A stretch of DNA of 64,000 nt from JAOSJT01 sp035362335 (GTDB taxonomy: Bacteria > Bacteroidota > Ignavibacteria > SZUA-365). The notes under the pieces were generated by a model. It was given only the letters and a program-made list of their open reading frames with translations. It was not told the DNA's origin and did no database searches. Positions 10,049-19,226 of this stretch are shown in pieces (position 1 is the first letter of the stretch; each line of letters begins with the position of its first letter). The stretch covers positions 33,311 to 97,310 of the forward strand of contig DAOSDL010000015.1 of the NCBI GenBank assembly GCA_035362335.1, read 5' to 3'. The position numbers and the translations under genes are program-made.

Positions 10049-11146
10049 TTACTTGCGCATCCAAGGGTTCGGTTTCGCGGGTGCGGGCTGGCCACCACCG
10101 GATTCCACGGGGCCGCCGCCCACCACTTGCCCGGTCTCCCACGATTTGATCTTCGCATCCTTCACGGCATGGTCCTTTTGTGCAGCGGTGAGCTTCGCCT
10201 CCGCTTTCCTTCGTGCCTGTGTGAGTTCCTGCGCCTTGCGGTCGCGCGAGAATGCGGGAAGGTTGCTGCTCTGTAATTCCTGTTCGGCGCGCTTGAGCAT
10301 GATGAGTTCGTTTTGCGCGCGTTGCACTTCGGTAGCCGCTACGTCCCTTTCCACCTGCATGGCCGAAAGGTTTGCGCGTTGCGCCGGCGTCATCCGCGCA
10401 CCGCCGCTGCCGCTGCCACCGCCCGTGCGGCGCTGATACCGCAGCGTCCCGTCCGGGAGCTCGATCTCGTCGGTTTTGAGCACCTTGGAACCGATCTCGC
10501 CACCCTGCACGTACGGTACGAGCACACCGTCCTTACCAAGAACAGGAGCGAGAGTTTTGATTTCCTCGGGTTCGCGCTCCATCGTGGAAGAAAGGTCGCC
10601 CTCGCCTGTTTCAAGGAAACGGAGATAGCCGCCCGGATCGACAATCCGGTAGTCCTCACCCATGGCTTTCGCAAGAGCGCTGCGCGTGTCGAAGGCACGC
10701 TCTTCCTCCTTCACGCCACGCTCGTAGGCACGATCTTCGAGCTGCATGCCTCGGGCCGCTTCCGCCGCACGTCGCTGTGCTTCGGCCGCGTACATCGTGT
10801 TTCCATATCCCGTGTACTGCGCTGCCACTTCGGGAGGCAGCCCAGCCATGGACGCATAGAGACGCGAGAGGGCTGCGGCATCGATCGGGAGCCGCCGTTC
10901 CTCGCCCATCTCGAAGGTGGGTATGCTGGTCGTCCCGCCACCCGGCTTCTCGATAGTGACGGGATCGCCTGTCGGCTGCATCTGCGCCGGCTGCGTGAGG
11001 GACTGATTCCACTCGTTGTACGCATCCGCGCCCTGGCTTCGCGCATTCGCGGCCGCGATGCCGCTGTAAAGCTGGCCGATCATGTTCGCGATATTCGCGG
11101 CGGTGCCCAGCCCGAAGCTCCAGTTCTCTCTCGTCCGGCGTTTCAC
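10049..11146 (-). CDS. Probable internal virion or tail-associated protein
   Basis: 365 residues, GTG start (MKRRTREN) 3 nt after the upstream TAA. The N-terminus has an Ala/Gly-rich helical segment (about 12-35). The middle is rich in Ala, Glu and Arg. The C-terminal third is a long coiled coil (about 245-335) followed by a Gly/Pro tail. It lies directly before the giant polyvalent gene and after the tail hub, in the place where podoviruses encode ejected internal proteins. The helical, low-complexity make-up fits that role but no family is recognised, so the function is positional inference. Confidence 0.65.
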   Translation of the reverse strand: MKRRTRENWSFGLGTAANIANMIGQLYSGIAAANARSQGADAYNEWNQSLTQPAQMQPTGDPVTIEKPGGGTTSIPTFEMGEERRLPIDAAALSRLYASMAGLPPEVAAQYTGYGNTMYAAEAQRRAAEAARGMQLEDRAYERGVKEEERAFDTRSALAKAMGEDYRIVDPGGYLRFLETGEGDLSSTMEREPEEIKTLAPVLGKDGVLVPYVQGGEIGSKVLKTDEIELPDGTLRYQRRTGGGSGSGGARMTPAQRANLSAMQVERDVAATEVQRAQNELIMLKRAEQELQSSNLPAFSRDRKAQELTQARRKAEAKLTAAQKDHAVKDAKIKSWETGQVVGGGPVESGGGQPAPAKPNPWMRK

Positions 11147-11149
11147 GGT

Positions 11150-11503
11150 TTACCCCGCCTGTTGTTGGTAGAGGGAAGCGAGAAGTTGTCCGATGTCCAG
11201 CCCGCCAGGCACGCCCATTCCCGGTGCGCCCGTTCCCATGCCCGACACCGCGGCACGCGGCTTGCGCTGCGGCGTGCGTGCGCTGGGGTTGCCACCGCTG
11301 GCGCCAATCGTTGCTGACATGCGCTGCAGCAACGCCGGCGCGTTGTTGGTGGCGTTGAGTTGTGGGATTTGGAACTGCAATCCTTGCGAACCGCCATTGC
11401 CGCCGGGCGGCGCGGAAATGTTCTTTGGCGCGTCGGGACCGAAAAGTGCGTTGCCAAGACCTGTCGCGGCAGTGACCAGAGCGGCTATTTCTAAAGGTTC
11501 CAT
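11150..11503 (-). CDS. Small virion-associated protein, Gly/Pro-rich
   Basis: 117 residues with a very good ribosome-binding site (AGGAGGAGA) before the ATG. It opens with a hydrophobic helix (MEPLEIAALVTAATGLGNAL), then a Gly/Pro/Asn-rich region with QFQIPQLNATNNAPALLQRM, and ends in a Gln-rich helix. Phages often encode such small proteins next to internal virion proteins. No domain is recognised. The gene sits in the tail block with only short gaps on both sides. Confidence 0.6.
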   Translation of the reverse strand: MEPLEIAALVTAATGLGNALFGPDAPKNISAPPGGNGGSQGLQFQIPQLNATNNAPALLQRMSATIGASGGNPSARTPQRKPRAAVSGMGTGAPGMGVPGGLDIGQLLASLYQQQAG

Positions 11504-11512
11504 GCTCTCCTC

Positions 11513-11998
11513 CTATCCGTTCAATTCCATTTCCAGCATCATCTTGTACAGCATGGCCTGAAGCTGCTGCTGGCTCATGCCCATTTGATTGCCCTGCATG
11601 ATGATGTTGCCGAGATTGTTCATGCGGGATTGGTCCGCCTGGTATTGATCGCGTTCGAGGTTCCCGTAGGCCTCCGCGCGGGACTGCATCAGCGGCAGCG
11701 ACTGCATGAGCGCCGCCTGTCCCTGCGCCGCGTTCACGCCCATACCCTTGAGGTTTCCGGCGATGCTCGGCAGTTGCGCGATGCTGCGGTAATAGCTGTC
11801 ATCGATACGCCCCTTCATGCCTGCGGCGTCGAATTGCGGCGAAGACCGATACTCGTTCTCGAACCCCTTCCAGTTCGTCAGCATCTCGTTTCCCTGGTGC
11901 GAAAACTCGGTACCGAGGAATCGCACATCCGTGGGATGAAGCCGTTCGTGCCAGTTAACGAAAGGTCGCGAGATGTAGGGTGTTTGTTGGTCCGGCAT
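11513..11998 (-). CDS. Virion accessory protein, Gln/Met-rich C-terminus
   Basis: 161 residues. The ATG overlaps the stop of the tail-hub gene (TAATG), so translation is probably coupled. The N-terminal half is charged and aromatic (WHERLHPTDVRFLGTEF). The C-terminal half is helical and rich in Gln and Met (MSQQQLQAMLYKMM), resembling internal or ejection proteins of short-tailed phages. No recognised family; the structural role is inferred from position. Confidence 0.6.
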   Translation of the reverse strand: MPDQQTPYISRPFVNWHERLHPTDVRFLGTEFSHQGNEMLTNWKGFENEYRSSPQFDAAGMKGRIDDSYYRSIAQLPSIAGNLKGMGVNAAQGQAALMQSLPLMQSRAEAYGNLERDQYQADQSRMNNLGNIIMQGNQMGMSQQQLQAMLYKMMLEMELNG

Positions 11999-14247
11999 TA
12001 CGTGCTCCTCATCGTTTCGTCCGTTGTTTCAATCGTGATCTGCTGGATTACCGGGTCGCGATACCCACCGAGAGATGCGGGGATGGTTGACGCATCCACA
12101 TCCACGCGCACGCCGAACTTGTACTCACGCACCGTGCGCGCGCGTAGACGCGCAAGACGGTTCCGTGTCGACGGGAAGGTGATTGTTGCATACGCCGCGT
12201 TTTCCCGGTTCGCGTACATTGACAGCGTGAACGGCCGCGATGCGCTGCCGGCGTCGCGCGCCACATAGCACTTGTGCGGCTTCTGCCATGCGTCCCGCGT
12301 ACCGATCCAATGACTTTCGAGGTAGCACGGGATGCCGCCGCCGTCATCGAGGCGCGTTTCATTGCCGAAGCGAAGCAGCACCGTGGAACCCGAGGAGACG
12401 ATGCGCCCGTACAGCACATGCCTGCGCTGGGCGTCGGTGAACATGCCGCGGATTTCCAGATTCATCTCGTCGGCGTTCGCGGTCCACGTCCAGAAGAACT
12501 TGTAGCACCGCCAGTTTGCATCGGCCACCGAGTACACATACACCACCGTGTACGGCGCGAATACGGGATCCTCGCTCACATTCAGCACGAGCCAGAGTTC
12601 GTCGCGTTCGTCGTGGTATCCGACCACCGCCGAGGCCTTTGCCGAGCGCGGGAGCGCAAGATATTCTCGATACCACGAGTCAATGAGGATGTTTTCCGGC
12701 GACGACCCGGTGAACCGATACACACCGTCATCATTGAGCCAGTACAGAGCGCTACCGCCGCGCGTAATCGTCTGCTCGTAGGGTGTGCCGATGCCGTAGC
12801 CAACATCCAGCGTCATCACCTGATCGTCGAGGCGATGCTCGAGGTCGATGAAATAGCTGTTGTGGGTGTTCCAGAGGAACATGCGGTCCATGTACTCTTC
12901 GAGCCAGACCGTGGCGCTGCTACCCTCCCGCCATATCCGGTTGAGCTTCCAGAACACGTCGAGTTGCGCGCTGTCGTTGGTGTCGAGCGCACTCACGGCG
13001 ATGCGCGTCTGTCCAGGATCGCTGTTCACGCCCCACGCGAAGAGCCGCTTGCGCCGGATCATGAACCCGGACGGCTTCACGGAGATTTCATCGTCGAGGT
13101 GCGATGCGAGCGGCGACAACCGTGTGATGTTCGTGGCGAGGGATGCAACGGCATCGTCCCAATGCAGCGTGATCGGCCGTCCCTTCGAGTCCGCGCTCCA
13201 CACACCTTCGGGCGATTCGAACATCGTGTCATCGATATAGTACGTCTGCGAACCAACGAGCGCACTGAACGGGATCATGTAGAGGCGGCGCAATTCCTGA
13301 TGGTCCACGCGGTCGGTACGGTGTATCCGCATGCCGTATATCGCGAAATGCGTGATGCGCTTGTTGTAGTTGTCGTCGGTGATGTTGAAGGTGAGTTCGA
13401 ACACCTTGTTTCCGTTCGCGCCCCAATAATCCTTGCTGAGCTCCACCACGAGCGCCGTGGAGAACTGCGCATCGTATTCGTCGAGCACCGGCACCAACGC
13501 GAGCTTGTAGCCGCAGAATTCCAGCGCGGGTCGCGCGGCCGTCGTCGCATCCGCGAGCGATACGAGTATCGAGCTGGTGGAGCCGAGATCGTACGCGCCA
13601 GCCGTGGTACCGCTCCAATACGGCTTTCCCCAATCCCATAGCCAACCCTGCCGCACATTGCCACCGGCGCCAAGCGCTTCGGATCGATCATCCGCCGATG
13701 TGATGGTGAAGGTGGGATACGTGCGCGCGCCTTCCTCGCAGAGATTGAGATGGATCAGGTAATCGTCCTCGGGACCGAGCGCGAGACGCACCTGTCCGTT
13801 GATTACGCGAGGACGGCAGAACGGTACGGATAGCGGCGTCGGTGTGAGCAGCGCGAAAAGGTTGCCATTGCCACCGTTCGGCGCATTCGAGTACACAGCA
13901 TATTCACTCTGCCACGCGCCGGTCGCGTACTCGCGGTAGATCAGCATGGTGTTGTGCTGCACGGTGACGATACCGCTGTCCCAGCGCACCACATTCCAAA
14001 TCCGCCATTCGCCGGAGTTCGGGCATGCGGGTAATGCGTCGCTTGTGCCATCATACGGCCCATCGTCCACCGTGGGAACGGCGCCCAAATCCGTGTAGGC
14101 CGCAAGGCCCGGACGCGGACGCGCTTCCCCGATCCCGGTATCGAGATCGAAATTCACGCATTCGAGCAGAGCATCGCCGGGAATGTCGTTCGAATCCCCG
14201 TCGGTGATGCGCCCGCGCGCGAATTGCCGGTGAACGTGCTTCGCCAT
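11998..14247 (-). CDS. Tail hub / DNA-stabilisation protein (P22 gp10-like or T7 nozzle-like)
   Basis: 749 residues, mostly beta-structured, with repeated aromatic-rich strands (for example WLNDDGVYRFTGSSPENI). The MAKHVHRQFARG opening and the size suit head-closure or tail-nozzle proteins of podoviruses, which plug the portal channel after packaging. The conserved-looking 'DGVYRFTG' element is typical of beta-propeller hub proteins. It follows a connector-type gene and precedes internal virion genes, the usual order. The assignment rests on overall character, length and position, not on a diagnostic motif. Confidence 0.65.
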   Translation of the reverse strand: MAKHVHRQFARGRITDGDSNDIPGDALLECVNFDLDTGIGEARPRPGLAAYTDLGAVPTVDDGPYDGTSDALPACPNSGEWRIWNVVRWDSGIVTVQHNTMLIYREYATGAWQSEYAVYSNAPNGGNGNLFALLTPTPLSVPFCRPRVINGQVRLALGPEDDYLIHLNLCEEGARTYPTFTITSADDRSEALGAGGNVRQGWLWDWGKPYWSGTTAGAYDLGSTSSILVSLADATTAARPALEFCGYKLALVPVLDEYDAQFSTALVVELSKDYWGANGNKVFELTFNITDDNYNKRITHFAIYGMRIHRTDRVDHQELRRLYMIPFSALVGSQTYYIDDTMFESPEGVWSADSKGRPITLHWDDAVASLATNITRLSPLASHLDDEISVKPSGFMIRRKRLFAWGVNSDPGQTRIAVSALDTNDSAQLDVFWKLNRIWREGSSATVWLEEYMDRMFLWNTHNSYFIDLEHRLDDQVMTLDVGYGIGTPYEQTITRGGSALYWLNDDGVYRFTGSSPENILIDSWYREYLALPRSAKASAVVGYHDERDELWLVLNVSEDPVFAPYTVVYVYSVADANWRCYKFFWTWTANADEMNLEIRGMFTDAQRRHVLYGRIVSSGSTVLLRFGNETRLDDGGGIPCYLESHWIGTRDAWQKPHKCYVARDAGSASRPFTLSMYANRENAAYATITFPSTRNRLARLRARTVREYKFGVRVDVDASTIPASLGGYRDPVIQQITIETTDETMRST

Positions 14248-14250
14248 GAC

Positions 14251-14976
14251 TTACTGATCCCGGTTCTGCTGCTTGAGCATGGCCATGTCGTTCATCAGTT
14301 CGGTGCTCAGTGCCTTGGCAACGCTTTTCTGATCCTCGATCAGGTTCTGCATCTTCGCGCTTTCGCTCGCCTTCATGCCGCTCTGTTTCAGCGCATCCAC
14401 CGCAACGGCCAGCTCGAAATGCGGGATGATGAATGCGGGCAAATCCACACGCTTGGTCGTGTTCACATCGCGGCAGTCATCCAGCGTGAAGCTGGTGTCC
14501 GGCAGCCGCTTGGTGGTCACGGTGACGGTCGTAAGCGCCGTGGTCAGACTGGACGGAATGCGGATCAGCAATGTCGGCGTCGCGTTTCCGAGTTCGAGGT
14601 AGTATACCCGCGATTCCTTGTACTCGAAGTTGCGCGATGCGCGGAAAAAGGCCTCACGCGATTCCATGATTACGTAGTTACCGTCCTCCAGAGAAGGCAG
14701 CGAACCAAGGTCGGCCACCGGCACGGTGAGACCGAGGATGCGGTAGAACGAAATTCCCGTCATGTCCACCGTGTAGAGATCGGCGGCCGAAAGCGACACG
14801 AGCGGCAAATCCTGACTGGTGGTGAAAAACGGGTTGAGCGCTCCACCGCCGAAGGTCGCGGTTTCGATGATTTTGCGCTGCATCATCGCGTGCAGCGCCG
14901 CCGGCGATACGCGGCCCGAGTCCACTTCGTTGGTGAACGTCTCCGCGCGGGAGTAAGATTGGGCTACTGTGAACAT
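14251..14976 (-). CDS. Phage structural protein, unknown
   Basis: 241 residues with a GAGGAG ribosome-binding site 8 nt before the ATG. The N-terminal half resembles a mixed alpha/beta virion protein (MFTVAQSYSRAETFTNEV). The centre is beta-rich (TTVTVTTKRLPDTSFTLDD). The C-terminus is helical. It lies between a membrane/coiled-coil gene and the tail hub. No domain recognised; probably a minor tail or connector component. Confidence 0.6.
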   Translation of the reverse strand: MFTVAQSYSRAETFTNEVDSGRVSPAALHAMMQRKIIETATFGGGALNPFFTTSQDLPLVSLSAADLYTVDMTGISFYRILGLTVPVADLGSLPSLEDGNYVIMESREAFFRASRNFEYKESRVYYLELGNATPTLLIRIPSSLTTALTTVTVTTKRLPDTSFTLDDCRDVNTTKRVDLPAFIIPHFELAVAVDALKQSGMKASESAKMQNLIEDQKSVAKALSTELMNDMAMLKQQNRDQ

Positions 14977-14980
14977 GGGG

Positions 14981-15346
14981 TCACTCCTCGTATTTCATAT
15001 CGAGATGATTCATCAGATTTTTCACGTTGATGTGCGTGACGAGCTGCTTGGTGCGGATTTCATCCACCGCTTTGACTAAATCCTTAATATCCTTGCTGAT
15101 CCGCTCCTCGAAGTTTTCTATCTTGCCGAGAAGCTCCTTGGTGCTTACCTTCCACTGTTCATGCTCCGTTGCCAGATCACGCGCCAGTTCCCCCATCGAA
15201 TGCTGTTGCGCCGCGAAGTCCTTTGTCAGTTGCGCCCGCTGATCCTTGTCCTTGTTCCGGCGGATGTTGTAAATCAGCGAAGCAAAGGCCACGGAAGCCG
15301 ACACAGCGGCGATTGCGAGGGAAATAATGAGAAGTGGGTACTCCAT
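14981..15346 (-). CDS. Membrane-anchored coiled-coil protein (spanin- or holin-accessory-like)
   Basis: 121 residues from MEYPLLIIS. A single N-terminal transmembrane helix (about 4-26: LLIISLAIAAVSASVAFASL) is followed by a charged, heptad-rich coiled coil to the end (FAAQQHSMGELARDLATEH...). That architecture is shared by inner-membrane spanins and by small phage membrane accessory proteins. The start overlaps the end of the upstream gene. It lies next to a lysin-like gene, which suggests a role at the envelope, but the function is inference. Confidence 0.6.
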   Translation of the reverse strand: MEYPLLIISLAIAAVSASVAFASLIYNIRRNKDKDQRAQLTKDFAAQQHSMGELARDLATEHEQWKVSTKELLGKIENFEERISKDIKDLVKAVDEIRTKQLVTHINVKNLMNHLDMKYEE

Positions 15347-15348
15347 GC

Positions 15349-15987
15349 TCACTCCTTGAAGGACAAAAGGATTGCGCGCGCGAATTGGAGGATCATCTCG
15401 TCCCACTGACTGCGCAGGAGAATGTCCTCCGCGCCTGTTCCAACGGTGATGTCCGGCTGCGTGCGGAGATACCGCAGTTGGAAGGCGTTCGTGTCGCCGT
15501 GATTGTAGGTGTCGTCCGCCAGCGCGAGTACCACGTACTCGCCTTCGATGAAAGCGCGGGGAACGCGCCGTTCTTCCACGTTCGTCTCTTCCAGCGTCTT
15601 GTCGATCAGCGTGATCGGTTCAAACTTCACGCGGTACGCGGTGGGGTTGCCTTCCGGCCGGAGACGCGCGGTCACCTCGTATGCGAAATCATCGGGCAGC
15701 TCGTACTTCGAATAGTTGGTGCTGGCCGTGAAGAACGTGAGCGTTTCCTGCGATAAATGCTCGGGGAACTGCGCGGCGAGCCGAACATTGTCCTTGAGTT
15801 GCGCGGCAGCCGTATGCAGGATTTTCCTGCACGCGAGCACCAATGCGCCCGCCATCGCCTGCGCCGTCCATTCACCGTTCTGCGTGAGGGCATTGGTAAT
15901 CAGCGTGCCGTTTCCGTCGCGCTCGTACTCGTCGCCCATCAGGCGCCGGAGACTCAGTATCAATGCCGCCACTCGTTCCTGTGCCAT
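15349..15987 (-). CDS. Head-tail connector/adaptor-type protein
   Basis: 212 residues; start coupled to the upstream stop (TAATG). The N-terminus is helical (MAQERVAALILSLRRLMGDE), followed by mixed strands and a C-terminal helix (WDEMILQFARAILLSF). Two short adaptor-like genes between capsid and tail hub are usual in podoviruses, and this is one of the two candidates here. No diagnostic motif; the role is inferred from size, fold pattern and position. Confidence 0.55.
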   Translation of the reverse strand: MAQERVAALILSLRRLMGDEYERDGNGTLITNALTQNGEWTAQAMAGALVLACRKILHTAAAQLKDNVRLAAQFPEHLSQETLTFFTASTNYSKYELPDDFAYEVTARLRPEGNPTAYRVKFEPITLIDKTLEETNVEERRVPRAFIEGEYVVLALADDTYNHGDTNAFQLRYLRTQPDITVGTGAEDILLRSQWDEMILQFARAILLSFKE

Positions 15988-16652
15988 TACAACCCCGCCG
16001 CCATGCTTTGCAGCACGTTTTCAATGGCTTTGTCGGTGTCGAAGAAGCCACGCAGCCAGCGCCCTTCCTTGAGCGCCGCACCCACACGCCCGAGCGTATG
16101 GCGCTTGCGAAGGATCCATTCACCTTCGCGCCACTTGCTGATCGGATTGGAGGTGTTGGCCTCGGTGGAGAAGAAGCCGCTCGGGGTTTCCTTCATGTAC
16201 TCGATCACGCGCACAGCTCCGACATGGCCCTGCCAGGTCATGCCGTTGCGCCAGATGGCCACCGCACCCACAAGGATGGAAAGCGTGATGAGACCGTTTT
16301 TCTGAGCGTGCGCAAAGAAATTCTGCGATGATGCCGTGTTGGCCTTGATCCAATCGGGAATGCCCACGAGTTCAGCGGTGTACGCCACCGTCCACTCAAT
16401 GAATGCGTGACAGTACGCGCTCCCGAGAGCGGTTTTCACGCCGCGATTGAATCGGTCTTGCCAGTAGCCGCGGTTCCCCCGCTGTTCGCGCAGTCCCTCG
16501 AACACATCGAGGACGCGAAGCCACTGCTCCCGCACCCGCGTCACAACTTCGCCGAGGTCGCCGCGAAGCATGTCCTCGGTTACGCGGAAGGTGTCCGGCG
16601 AGGTCTTCATCGCTTCGAGCGCATTCAGGATTTTCAGTTCGTGCTCCGTCAT
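15987..16652 (-). CDS. CHAP/NlpC-like peptidoglycan hydrolase (virion-associated lysin candidate)
   Basis: 221 residues. The core looks like a CHAP/NlpC-P60 cysteine peptidase. Cys81 sits in SAYCHAFIEW, the place of the catalytic Cys after a helix-breaking Gly. His143 lies in WQGHVGAVRVIEY, the usual catalytic His strand, with VGAVAIWRNG just before it matching the 'GDIVIW' element. No signal peptide. Such enzymes cut peptide bonds of the cell wall. Being among the connector genes rather than in the lysis cassette, it may be carried in the particle for entry. The family call is from motif reading only. Confidence 0.6.
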   Translation of the reverse strand: MTEHELKILNALEAMKTSPDTFRVTEDMLRGDLGEVVTRVREQWLRVLDVFEGLREQRGNRGYWQDRFNRGVKTALGSAYCHAFIEWTVAYTAELVGIPDWIKANTASSQNFFAHAQKNGLITLSILVGAVAIWRNGMTWQGHVGAVRVIEYMKETPSGFFSTEANTSNPISKWREGEWILRKRHTLGRVGAALKEGRWLRGFFDTDKAIENVLQSMAAGL

Positions 16653-16655
16653 GGC

Positions 16656-17435
16656 TTACTCGTAGGTTGGTGGCAACGATGGTGTGTCCACTTTCTTCAC
16701 TTCGGCATGCGAGAACCCGGAGCGGTGGGTCTGCTTCACCGTGCGAAGCTCCTCATCGGCGAGGTTCCGGTACCGGTTTGCTTCCGTTCTGTACTGCTGC
16801 GCCATGCCTGGTTGCGCACGCCGAAGGAAAAGGCCCGCCGCGTACTCCGCCGCCTGTTCGCACATGCGGTAGCGCAGCACGGGATCGTAGCGCTCTTCCA
16901 CGTTCAAATCGGTGTTGGGGCTGTACGAAACGGCTTCGGCAAGGGACATGCGCACGATGATGGTCTCGCCGCTCTGCACATTCGCGACAGGCGCGAGCAC
17001 GAGCACGGTTTCGCCACCTTCGCGGTAATGGGACCAGATATAGGGTACCGTACCGATCCCGCCCGCCGCCGTGGCGTACTGCTGATGGGATTCGAGCTCG
17101 TTCCGCGTCACCCAGCGCGGTCCCGATGGGCCGGGGCCGATGTCGCCGGTGATGTCGGACGGGACGCTATGCGAACCCGTGAGTGACGGCACGATTTCCA
17201 GATAGCGAACCGGCCATATCACGCCCATGATTTGCTCGTACCGCTTGTTGATGGCGTAGGCGGCCTGTCCCGCGACAGTTGCAATGTTCACGCGCTCCTC
17301 CACGTGGATTTGCGCGTCCTGCAACGCCCGCACCACCCAGCGCAGGCGTTCGTAGAGGACCTGGGGCTGAACGTCCTTGGTCTCACTCAGCCCCAGGTTG
17401 TTCATTGCATACGATATGTACTCGCCCGCCTGCAT
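16656..17435 (-). CDS. Head-completion / head-tail adaptor protein
   Basis: 259 residues starting MQAGEYISYAMNNLGL; the ATG overlaps the upstream stop (TGATG). The N-terminal helices and the C-terminal four-helix pattern (PVLRYRMCEQAAEYAAGLFL...YRNLADEEL) resemble gp4/gp6-type adaptor proteins that sit on the portal. The middle has Gly/Pro loops and strands. Position directly after the capsid genes supports the call. Confidence is moderate because adaptors diverge strongly. Confidence 0.55.
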   Translation of the reverse strand: MQAGEYISYAMNNLGLSETKDVQPQVLYERLRWVVRALQDAQIHVEERVNIATVAGQAAYAINKRYEQIMGVIWPVRYLEIVPSLTGSHSVPSDITGDIGPGPSGPRWVTRNELESHQQYATAAGGIGTVPYIWSHYREGGETVLVLAPVANVQSGETIIVRMSLAEAVSYSPNTDLNVEERYDPVLRYRMCEQAAEYAAGLFLRRAQPGMAQQYRTEANRYRNLADEELRTVKQTHRSGFSHAEVKKVDTPSLPPTYE

Positions 17436-18154
17436 CAGCCTTCGTCGAGGAGGTCAATCGCTTCGAGCGAAGGGAGGTCACTCTTCATGATCTTCTCCGC
17501 GTACTTCTGCAACGTGTCCTCGTTCGGGTTGTTCAGATACGTGTTGAGTGCTTTGCGAAGCGTGGCCGCGCGGTTGGGGTTGTACTTCAGTTCGTGCGTG
17601 TCGTTGTAGGCGATGATCGCGCGTTCGAGCGCGTCCTCGGTCTTGAAATGTGCGATCGCGGCCTCGTAGTCGATCTGCTCCTCGTCGGCGGCGCTGGTGC
17701 GCTCCGCTTCCCGCAGACGCTTTTCGGCGAACTCGTCACCCTGAATCGCGCCTTCGAGAAGTTCGATACGCTCCTGCTGCTCCTCGATGATCTTGCGCAG
17801 ACCCGCTTCGCGCGCACGCGCCTGCTCCATGATGGTGCGGTACGTGCCTTCCGGGTCGTGGAAGAATGCGTTGCGCAGCCGGCGCGCACCGTCGGGCGTG
17901 TCGGGATCGTACATGGCGATGGGGCTGTCGGGACCGTAGTCCGGCGCCTTCTCGTCGGTGATCTCGAACTCGTCCGGGTCGTTCTCGGACAGGCGGAATG
18001 CGAGCCAGCCAGGCAGCGCATGCAGCGGACGCAGGGGCGAGAATACCACGGCATGATCTCCCGCCATCATCGGCCGCGTACCGTTGCCCTTGTAGCGCAC
18101 GACCGTATCGCACACCTTCGAGTTCACATCCACCTTCGTTGGTTTCTTCTCCAT
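17435..18154 (-). CDS. Capsid-region protein with coiled coil
   Basis: 239 residues from MEKKPTKVDVNSK, chosen because AAGGAAG lies 7 nt upstream. The N-terminal third is beta-rich (VVRYKGNGTRPMMAGDHAVV). A charged coiled coil follows (EQARAREAGLRKIIEEQQER...), then a helical acidic tail. It stands between the small decoration-like gene and the adaptor. Could be a second scaffold or a head accessory protein; function not recognised. Confidence 0.6.
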   Translation of the reverse strand: MEKKPTKVDVNSKVCDTVVRYKGNGTRPMMAGDHAVVFSPLRPLHALPGWLAFRLSENDPDEFEITDEKAPDYGPDSPIAMYDPDTPDGARRLRNAFFHDPEGTYRTIMEQARAREAGLRKIIEEQQERIELLEGAIQGDEFAEKRLREAERTSAADEEQIDYEAAIAHFKTEDALERAIIAYNDTHELKYNPNRAATLRKALNTYLNNPNEDTLQKYAEKIMKSDLPSLEAIDLLDEG

Positions 18155-18225
18155 GGGGTTTCTTCCTTGCATTTATCCATCGGCGGGGATGCGCGATCTG
18201 TTCACGCATCCCTCACCGAGAATGG

Positions 18226-18534
18226 TTAGCTGTTGACCGTGGTCCACGTGCCGCCGATACCGCTGCCGGGCTTGCCGGTTTTGATGTAGATGGCGGCGTT
18301 GGTGTAGTCCACATAGACGCTGCCGTTCGGCGCGCTGTTGTAGTTGGTGGACGGCGCACCACTCCCCCAAATGAGGAGGGTTTGCGCGTCCTTCGTCTTG
18401 CCGTCGGCCGAGGTCGACCCAGCACCGGGATGCGTGAACGCGATGCACTGAGCCCCGTCGGGGAAGTCCCAGGCATCGGCAATCGCGCGGTTGTCGCTGT
18501 TGTCGATGAATGCCGACCGAAATTGATGGGCCAT
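18226..18534 (-). CDS. Small head-fibre/decoration-like protein
   Basis: 102 residues from MAHQFRSAFID, with AGGAGAA 7 nt upstream. The second half (NGSVYVDYTNAAIYIKTG followed by GGTWTTV) matches the short beta-repeat seen in phage decoration and fibre proteins encoded just after the capsid gene. No signal peptide. Probably binds the outside of the capsid; that is inference from sequence style and position. Confidence 0.55.
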   Translation of the reverse strand: MAHQFRSAFIDNSDNRAIADAWDFPDGAQCIAFTHPGAGSTSADGKTKDAQTLLIWGSGAPSTNYNSAPNGSVYVDYTNAAIYIKTGKPGSGIGGTWTTVNS

Positions 18535-18613
18535 GATGTATTCTCCTGCTTGTGTTCTGTTGGTCACTGTTTCCAGTCATCGGGACGGTTGGGGCGTGAA
18601 GCACGCCCCCGCC

Positions 18614-19213
18614 TTACTCCAGCTTTGGCCAGCCGAAGCCGATCTCATAGAAGTCGTTCTGTGTGCCGTTCTTGAAGCCAGACTGACCGGATGCCTGGAA
18701 GCTCGCCAGTGCGCGTACATGCGTCGCACCGGGCGGAGCAGCCCGCAGGAGGAGCCATGCTGAATTCGTTCGTGGATATGTGTCTGTGGTTTTTCTCGCG
18801 ACAACGAAAGTGCTGGCGGGCATGTTGCCTGCACCGAGGAATGCGTTGGCTTCCGTCACGGATGAATCGGGATAGGAGCCGACACCGTACTGCACGGTGA
18901 ACGATACGCTTGCTGTGTCGAGATTGGATCGAAACACCAAGGCCATGAGCAGTGAATCGCGGATCGGCAGGGACGGAAGAGGAATCCATCCCGTGGTGTC
19001 CACATACAGCGTTGCCGCTTTCACCGTCTCCGTGACTTTGCAGTTTTTCTCCTGATCGGCGAGCTTCAGCGAAGCGTTGAACCGCATGATGGGCGCCAGG
19101 GTGGTTTGCCACGCCTGCGCGGGTTTGGGTTGGGTGACCTTTGCGGGCTGTCCGAGGCCCGTGAACGGGGCCAGCATGAACAGCGCGAAGATGAGGAGCA
19201 TCAGTTTACGCAC
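18614..19213 (-). CDS. Secreted protein in the capsid operon
   Basis: 199 residues from a GTG start (reads VRKLMLLIFALFMLAPF). GTG is preferred to the ATG 12 nt later because it gives the Arg-Lys needed before the hydrophobic core and has AGGGGG upstream. The N-terminus is a signal peptide ending near LGQPA. The mature part is a beta-rich domain with strands such as ALVFRSNLDTASVSFTVQYG, and resembles sugar- or ligand-binding sheets. An exported protein directly after the major capsid gene is unusual; it may act in the host envelope. No family recognised. Confidence 0.6.
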   Translation of the reverse strand: MRKLMLLIFALFMLAPFTGLGQPAKVTQPKPAQAWQTTLAPIMRFNASLKLADQEKNCKVTETVKAATLYVDTTGWIPLPSLPIRDSLLMALVFRSNLDTASVSFTVQYGVGSYPDSSVTEANAFLGAGNMPASTFVVARKTTDTYPRTNSAWLLLRAAPPGATHVRALASFQASGQSGFKNGTQNDFYEIGFGWPKLE

Positions 19214-19226
19214 GTCGCACCCCCTT